A stretch of DNA of 64,000 nucleotides from Streptococcus sp. oral taxon 431. GTDB taxonomy: Bacteria; Bacillota; Bacilli; Lactobacillales; Streptococcaceae. Below, in pieces: positions 58,429-64,000 of this stretch. A model generated the notes under the pieces. That model saw nothing but the letters and a program-made list of their open reading frames with translations, was not told the origin of the DNA and did no database searches. The position numbers and the translations under genes are program-made. The stretch's first letter is position 1; the number at the start of each line of letters is the position of its first letter. Where the stretch lies: NCBI RefSeq assembly GCF_001553685.1, contig NZ_CP014264.1, forward strand, positions 256,001-320,000, written 5' to 3'.

Positions 58429-60540
58429 TCAGCATCAACAAGTGCTAGTCAATCAGCAAGCACAAGCGCGTCTGAGTCAGCGTCAACAAGTGCGAGCCAA
58501 TCAGCAAGCACATCGGCTTCAGAATCAGCGTCAACCAGTGCAAGCCAGTCAGCAAGCACATCGGCCTCTGAATCAGCGTCAACCAGTGCGAGCCAATCAG
58601 CAAGCACAAGCGCATCAGAGTCAGCGTCAACCAGTGCGAGCCAGTCAGCAAGCACATCAGCGTCTGAGTCAGCATCAACAAGTGCAAGCCAGTCAGCAAG
58701 CACATCAGCATCTGAATCAGCGTCAACCAGTGCGAGCCAATCAGCAAGCACAAGCGCGTCTGAGTCAGCATCAACAAGTGCAAGCCAGTCAGCAAGCACA
58801 TCAGCATCTGAATCAGCGTCAACCAGTGCGAGCCAGTCAGCAAGCACAAGCGCATCTGAATCAGCGTCAACCAGTGCAAGCCAGTCAGCAAGCACAAGCG
58901 CGTCTGAATCAGCAAGTACAAGTGCAAGCCAGTCAGCAAGCACAAGCGCGTCTGAATCAGCAAGTACAAGTGCAAGCCAGTCAGCAAGCACAAGCGCGTC
59001 TGAATCAGCATCAACAAGTGCAAGCCAGTCAGCAAGCACAAGCGCGTCTGAATCAGCATCAACAAGTGCGAGCCAATCAGCAAGCACATCGGCTTCTGAG
59101 TCAGCGTCAACAAGTGCAAGCCAGTCAGCAAGCACATCGGCTTCAGAGTCAGCGTCAACCAGTGCGAGCCAATCAGCAAGCACAAGCGCATCTGAATCAG
59201 CATCAACAAGTGCGAGCCAATCAGCAAGCACATCGGCTTCAGAGTCAGCGTCAACAAGTGCTAGTCAATCAGCAAGCACAAGCGCGTCTGAATCAGCAAG
59301 TACAAGTGCGAGCCAATCAGCAAGCACATCGGCTTCTGAGTCAGCGTCAACCAGTGCAAGCCAGTCAGCAAGCACATCGGCCTCTGAATCAGCGTCAACA
59401 AGTGCGAGCCAATCAGCAAGCACAAGCGCATCAGAGTCAGCGTCAACCAGTGCGAGCCAGTCAGCAAGCACATCAGCCTCTGAGTCAGCAAGTACAAGTG
59501 CAAGCCAGTCAGCAAGCACATCAGCATCTGAATCAGCGTCAACCAGTGCGAGCCAATCAGCAAGCACAAGCGCGTCTGAGTCAGCATCAACAAGTGCAAG
59601 CCAGTCAGCAAGCACATCAGCATCTGAATCAGCGTCAACAAGTGCGAGCCAGTCAGCAAGCGCATCTGAATCAGCGTCAACCAGTGCAAGCCAGTCAGCA
59701 AGCACAAGCGCGTCTGAATCAGCATCAACAAGTGCAAGCCAGTCAGCAAGCACAAGCGCGTCTGAATCAGCGTCAACCAGTGCAAGCCAGTCAGCAAGCA
59801 CATCGGCTTCTGAGTCAGCGTCAACAAGTGCAAGCCAGTCAGCAAGCACATCGGCTTCAGAGTCAGCGTCAACAAGTGCGAGCCAATCAGCAAGCACAAG
59901 CGCGTCTGAATCAGCATCAACAAGTGCGAGCCAATCAGCAAGCACATCGGCATCAGAGTCAGCGTCAACAAGTGCGAGCCAATCAGCAAGCACAAGCGCG
60001 TCTGAGTCAGCATCAACAAGTGCATCAGCTTCAGCAAGCACATCGGCTTCTGAGTCTGCATCAGCATCAGCCTCAGCAAGCACAAGTGCGTCTGAATCTG
60101 CATCAACAAGTGCGTCAGCGTCAGCAAGCACATCAGCCTCTGAGTCAGCGTCAACAAGTGCCTCAGCTTCAGCAAGCACATCAGCGTCTGAGTCAGCCTC
60201 AACAAGTGCGTCAGTCTCAGCAAGCACATCAGCTTCTGAATCTGCATCAACAAGTGCGTCAGCGTCAGCAAGCACATCAGCCTCTGAGTCAGCCTCAACA
60301 AGTGCGTCAGTCTCAGCAAGCACATCAGCTTCTGAATCTGCATCAACAAGTGCGTCAGCGTCAGCAAGCACATCAGCCTCTGAGTCAGCGTCAACCAGTG
60401 CCTCAGCTTCAGCAAGCACATCGGCTTCTGAGTCTGCATCAACAAGTGCGTCAGCGTCAGCAAGCACATCAGCCTCTGAATCAGCGTCAACAAGTGCCTC
60501 AGCTTCAGCAAGCACATCAGCGTCTGAGTCAGCGTCAACA

Positions 60541-61836
60541 AGTGCGTCAGTCTCAGCAAGCACATCAGCTTCTGAATCTGCATCAACAAGTGCCTCAGCT
60601 TCAGCAAGCACATCGGCTTCTGAGTCTGCATCAACATCAGCCTCAGCGTCAGCAAGCACATCAGCCTCTGAATCAGCGTCAACAAGTGCCTCAGCTTCAG
60701 CAAGCACAAGTGCATCAGAATCAGCATCAACAAGCGCATCAGAGTCAGCGTCAACAAGTGCCTCAGCTTCAGCAAGCACATCAGCATCTGAGTCAGCCTC
60801 AACAAGCGCTTCAGCGTCAGCAAGCACATCGGCTTCTGAGTCAGCGTCAACAAGTGCGTCAGTCTCAGCAAGCACATCAGCTTCTGAATCTGCATCAACA
60901 AGTGCGAGCCAATCAGCAAGCACATCGGCTTCTGAGTCTGCATCAACATCAGCATCAGCCTCAGCAAGCACATCAGCCTCTGAATCAGCGTCAACAAGTG
61001 CCTCAGCTTCAGCAAGCACAAGTGCATCAGAATCAGCATCAACAAGCGCATCAGAGTCAGCGTCAACAAGTGCCTCAGCGTCAGCAAGCACAAGCGCCTC
61101 TGAATCAGCGTCAACAAGCGCGTCTGCTTCAGCAAGCACATCAGCATCTGAGTCAGCGTCAACAAGTGCCTCAGCTTCAGCAAGCACATCGGCTTCTGAG
61201 TCAGCATCAACATCAGCTTCAGCCTCAGCAAGTACAAGCGCGTCTGAATCAGCATCAACAAGTGCAAGCCAGTCAGCAAGTACAAGCGCGTCTGAATCAG
61301 CGTCAACAAGTGCGAGCCAGTCAGCAAGCACAAGCGCGTCTGAGTCAGCATCAACAAGTGCGTCAGCGTCAGCAAGCACAAGCGCCTCTGAATCAGCGTC
61401 AACATCGGCTTCTGAGTCTGCGTCAACATCAGCATCAGAGTCAGCCTCAACAAGTGCCTCAGCTTCAGCAAGCACATCAGCGTCTGAATCAGCAAGTACA
61501 AGTGCAAGCCAGTCAGCAAGCACAAGCGCGTCTGAATCAGCATCAACAAGTGCAAGTCAATCAGCAAGCACAAGCGCGTCTGAATCAGCAAGTACAAGTG
61601 CGAGCCAATCAGCAAGCACAAGCGCGTCTGAATCAGCATCAACAAGTGCAAGCCAGTCAGCAAGCCAATCAGCATCTGAATCAGCGTCAACAAGTGCGAG
61701 CCAGTCAGCAAGCACATCAGCATCTGAATCAGCATCAACAAGTGCTAGTCAATCAGCAAGCACAAGCGCGTCTGAATCAGCAAGTACAAGTGCGAGCCAA
61801 TCAGCAAGCACATCGGCATCAGAGTCAGCGTCAACA
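60541..61836 (+). repeat. Segmental duplication in SRR2, copy A
   Basis: Matches 61837-63252 unit by unit over most of its length. The offset begins at 1,296 bp, rises to 1,464 and ends at 1,416, so copy B has an extra 168-bp tandem duplication and copy A an extra 48 bp. All differences are multiples of 24 bp. Confidence 0.82.
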
Positions 61837-63252
61837 AGTGCGTCAGTCTCAGCAAGCACATCAGCTTCTGAATCTGCATCAACAAGTGCCTCAGCTTCAG
61901 CAAGCACATCGGCTTCTGAGTCTGCATCAACATCAGCATCAGCGTCAGCAAGCACATCAGCCTCTGAATCAGCGTCAACAAGTGCCTCAGCTTCAGCAAG
62001 CACAAGTGCATCAGAATCAGCATCAACAAGCGCATCAGAGTCAGCGTCAACAAGTGCCTCAGCTTCAGCAAGCACATCGGCTTCTGAGTCTGCATCAACA
62101 TCAGCATCAGCGTCAGCAAGCACATCAGCCTCTGAATCAGCGTCAACAAGTGCCTCAGCTTCAGCAAGCACAAGTGCATCAGAATCAGCATCAACAAGCG
62201 CATCAGAGTCAGCGTCAACAAGTGCCTCAGCTTCAGCAAGCACATCAGCATCTGAGTCAGCCTCAACAAGCGCTTCAGCGTCAGCAAGCACATCGGCTTC
62301 TGAGTCAGCGTCAACAAGTGCGTCAGTCTCAGCAAGCACATCAGCTTCTGAATCAGCATCAACAAGTGCGAGCCAATCAGCAAGCACATCGGCTTCTGAG
62401 TCTGCATCAACATCAGCATCAGCCTCAGCAAGCACATCAGCCTCTGAATCAGCGTCAACAAGTGCCTCAGCTTCAGCAAGCACAAGTGCATCAGAATCAG
62501 CATCAACAAGCGCATCAGAGTCAGCGTCAACAAGTGCCTCAGCGTCAGCAAGCACAAGCGCCTCTGAATCAGCGTCAACAAGCGCGTCTGCTTCAGCAAG
62601 CACATCAGCATCTGAGTCAGCGTCAACAAGTGCCTCAGCTTCAGCAAGCACATCGGCTTCTGAGTCAGCATCAACATCAGCTTCAGCCTCAGCAAGTACA
62701 AGCGCGTCTGAATCAGCATCAACAAGTGCAAGCCAGTCAGCAAGTACAAGCGCGTCTGAATCAGCGTCAACAAGTGCGAGCCAATCAGCAAGCACAAGCG
62801 CGTCTGAGTCAGCATCAACAAGTGCGTCAGCGTCAGCAAGCACAAGCGCCTCTGAATCAGCGTCAACAAGTGCGAGCCAGTCAGCAAGCACATCAGCGTC
62901 TGAATCAGCAAGTACAAGTGCAAGCCAGTCAGCAAGCACAAGCGCGTCTGAATCAGCATCAACAAGTGCAAGTCAATCAGCAAGCACAAGCGCGTCTGAA
63001 TCAGCAAGTACAAGTGCGAGCCAATCAGCAAGCACAAGCGCGTCTGAATCAGCATCAACAAGTGCAAGCCAGTCAGCAAGCCAATCAGCATCTGAATCAG
63101 CGTCAACAAGTGCGAGCCAGTCAGCAAGCACATCAGCATCTGAATCAGCATCAACAAGTGCTAGTCAATCAGCAAGCACAAGCGCGTCTGAATCAGCAAG
63201 TACAAGTGCGAGCCAATCAGCAAGCACATCGGCATCAGAGTCAGCGTCAACA
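61837..63252 (+). repeat. Segmental duplication in SRR2, copy B
   Basis: Second copy of the segment at 60541-61836. It includes the same rare register change [12 protein letters not shown] (around 61655 in A and 63071 in B), which shows common descent and not chance similarity of simple repeats. Confidence 0.82.
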
Positions 63253-64000
63253 AGTGCAAGCCAGTCAGCAAGCACAAGCGCATCTGAATCAGCATCAACA
63301 AGTGCTAGTCAATCAGCAAGCACATCAGCATCTGAGTCAGCAAGTACAAGTGCTAGTCAATCAGCAAGCACAAGCGCGTCTGAGTCAGCATCAACAAGTG
63401 CAAGCCAGTCAGCAAGCACATCAGCATCTGAATCAGCATCAACAAGTGCAAGTCAATCAGCAAGCACATCAGCATCTGAGTCAGCGTCAACAAGTGCGTC
63501 AGTCTCAGCAAGCACATCAGCTTCTGAATCTGCATCAACAAGTGCCTCAGCTTCAGCAAGCACATCGGCTTCTGAGTCTGCATCAACATCAGCATCAGCC
63601 TCAGCAAGCACATCAGCATCAGAGTCAGCGTCAACAAGTGCGTCAGCGTCAGCAAGCACAAGTGCCTCAGCTTCAGCAAGCACAAGTGCCTCAGCTTCAG
63701 CAAGCACATCAGCATCTGAATCAGCGTCAACAAGTGCGTCAGCGTCAGCAAGCACATCGGCTTCTGAGTCAGCATCAACATCAGCTTCAGCCTCAGCAAG
63801 CACAAGTGCCTCAGCTTCAGCAAGCACATCGGCTTCTGAGTCTGCATCAACATCAGCTTCAGCCTCAGCAAGCACATCAGCTTCAGCCTCAGCAAGCACA
63901 AGTGCGTCTGAATCAGCGTCAACAAGTGCGTCAGCGTCAGCAAGCACAAGTGCCTCAGCTTCAGCAAGCACATCAGCATCTGAATCAGCGTCAACAAGTG

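Larger units (their letters stand above)
52417..64000 (+). repeat. SRR2, giant serine-rich repeat tract
   Basis: 11.6 kb of 24-bp units (8 codons, SASxSAST), mostly arranged in 48-bp pairs in which the x position alternates Glu and Gln. It runs past the window edge. Serine codons vary (TCA, AGC, AGT, TCT, TCG) so the DNA is less uniform than the protein. From about 60021 many units carry Ala or Val at x instead of Gln ([16 protein letters not shown]). Confidence 0.95.
58429..64000 (+). pseudogene. Continuation of the adhesin frame beyond the stop (3' part disconnected)
   Basis: The same frame stays open for 1,857 codons to the window edge and encodes only more SRR2. It contains no ATG, GTG or TTG in frame, so it cannot be translated independently; expression needs readthrough, a suppressor, or that the stop is a sequencing error. 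The wall anchor and the true gene end lie outside the window. Confidence 0.82.

Noticed and set aside
52337..63997. Long minus-strand open frames through SRR2 (up to 826 codons, [17 protein letters not shown] or [15 protein letters not shown])
   Set aside because: They are mirror images of the repeat: the codon set used on the plus strand has no stop in two antisense frames. They break only where serine codons change and have no ribosome sites or promoters.
52417..64000. CRISPR array
   Set aside because: The 24/48-bp repeats are contiguous coding units without unique spacers and keep one reading frame.
58429..64000. Independent downstream gene after the premature stop
   Set aside because: No ATG, GTG or TTG in frame and no ribosome site in the entire stretch.

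Overview
The window looks like chromosome from a mitis-group Streptococcus (S. mitis / S. oralis / S. infantis type), low-GC Firmicute. The support is direct: aggaGG-type ribosome sites, many extended -10 promoters of the form TGG-TATAAT, Cia-dependent small RNAs, a T-box in front of the valS operon, a pneumococcus-like core gene set (uppS-cdsA-eep-proS-bglA; dapH-dapL; pbp1b; galU-gpsA; leuS; ruvB) and a giant serine-rich repeat adhesin with a KxYKxGKxW signal peptide. The exact species cannot be read from the sequence alone.

Layout. 1-5.1 kb: end of a multidrug-type ABC exporter, a broken DUF2200 gene, a PAP2 phosphatase, a LytTR regulator with a LiaF-like membrane partner, rpmB, and the Asp23-like/fakA pair. 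5.2-9.0 kb: a six-gene operon of two small membrane proteins, an ABC exporter and a LiaRS/NarL-type two-component system, with a candidate operator at its promoter. 9.0-12.4 kb: a NUDIX hydrolase facing a PLD-helicase-DUF3427 protein, sharing one inverted-repeat terminator. 12.4-17.5 kb (minus): a T-box-led operon flavin reductase - GNAT - P-loop kinase - valS, then a helix-hairpin-helix protein. 17.6-23.9 kb (plus): uppS-cdsA-eep-proS-bglA. 23.9-32.8 kb (minus): rhomboid, 5-FTHF cyclo-ligase, dapL, dapH, an EamA transporter, pbp1b, galU, gpsA. 32.9-39.3 kb (minus): a YesMN-type two-component system and an Afu/Fbp-type ABC importer preceded by a cre-like site. 39.4-46.9 kb (plus): leuS, two GNAT genes, an ABC exporter, ruvB and a nucleotidyltransferase, with three Cia-dependent small RNA genes interspersed. 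47.2-64.0 kb: one giant serine-rich repeat protein gene that runs off the window.

How it fits together. Three regulatory observations stand out. (1) The LytTR regulator's own promoter and the promoter of the ABC exporter at 43.4 kb carry the same type of 9-N12-9 direct repeat (ACCACwTAn) placed exactly 34 bp before an extended -10, so they probably form one regulon. (2) Three csRNA genes with CTTAAG/TTTAAG CiaR boxes sit around the exporter and ruvB; all share a segment antisense to a Shine-Dalgarno plus AUG, and the cdsA start region in this same window is a near-complementary candidate target. (3) The 'iron' ABC importer has a cre-like site in its promoter and a YesMN two-component system upstream, which fits sugar-phosphate uptake better than iron.

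The serine-rich repeat protein would be at least 5,546 codons long but is interrupted in frame by a single G-to-T type change (GAA to TAA) at 58426. Its reading frame continues uninterrupted for 1,857 more codons to the window edge, with no start codon available for re-initiation. The repeat tract also holds a segmental duplication of about 1.3 kb. Coordinates of short sites were read by eye and may be off by a base or two.
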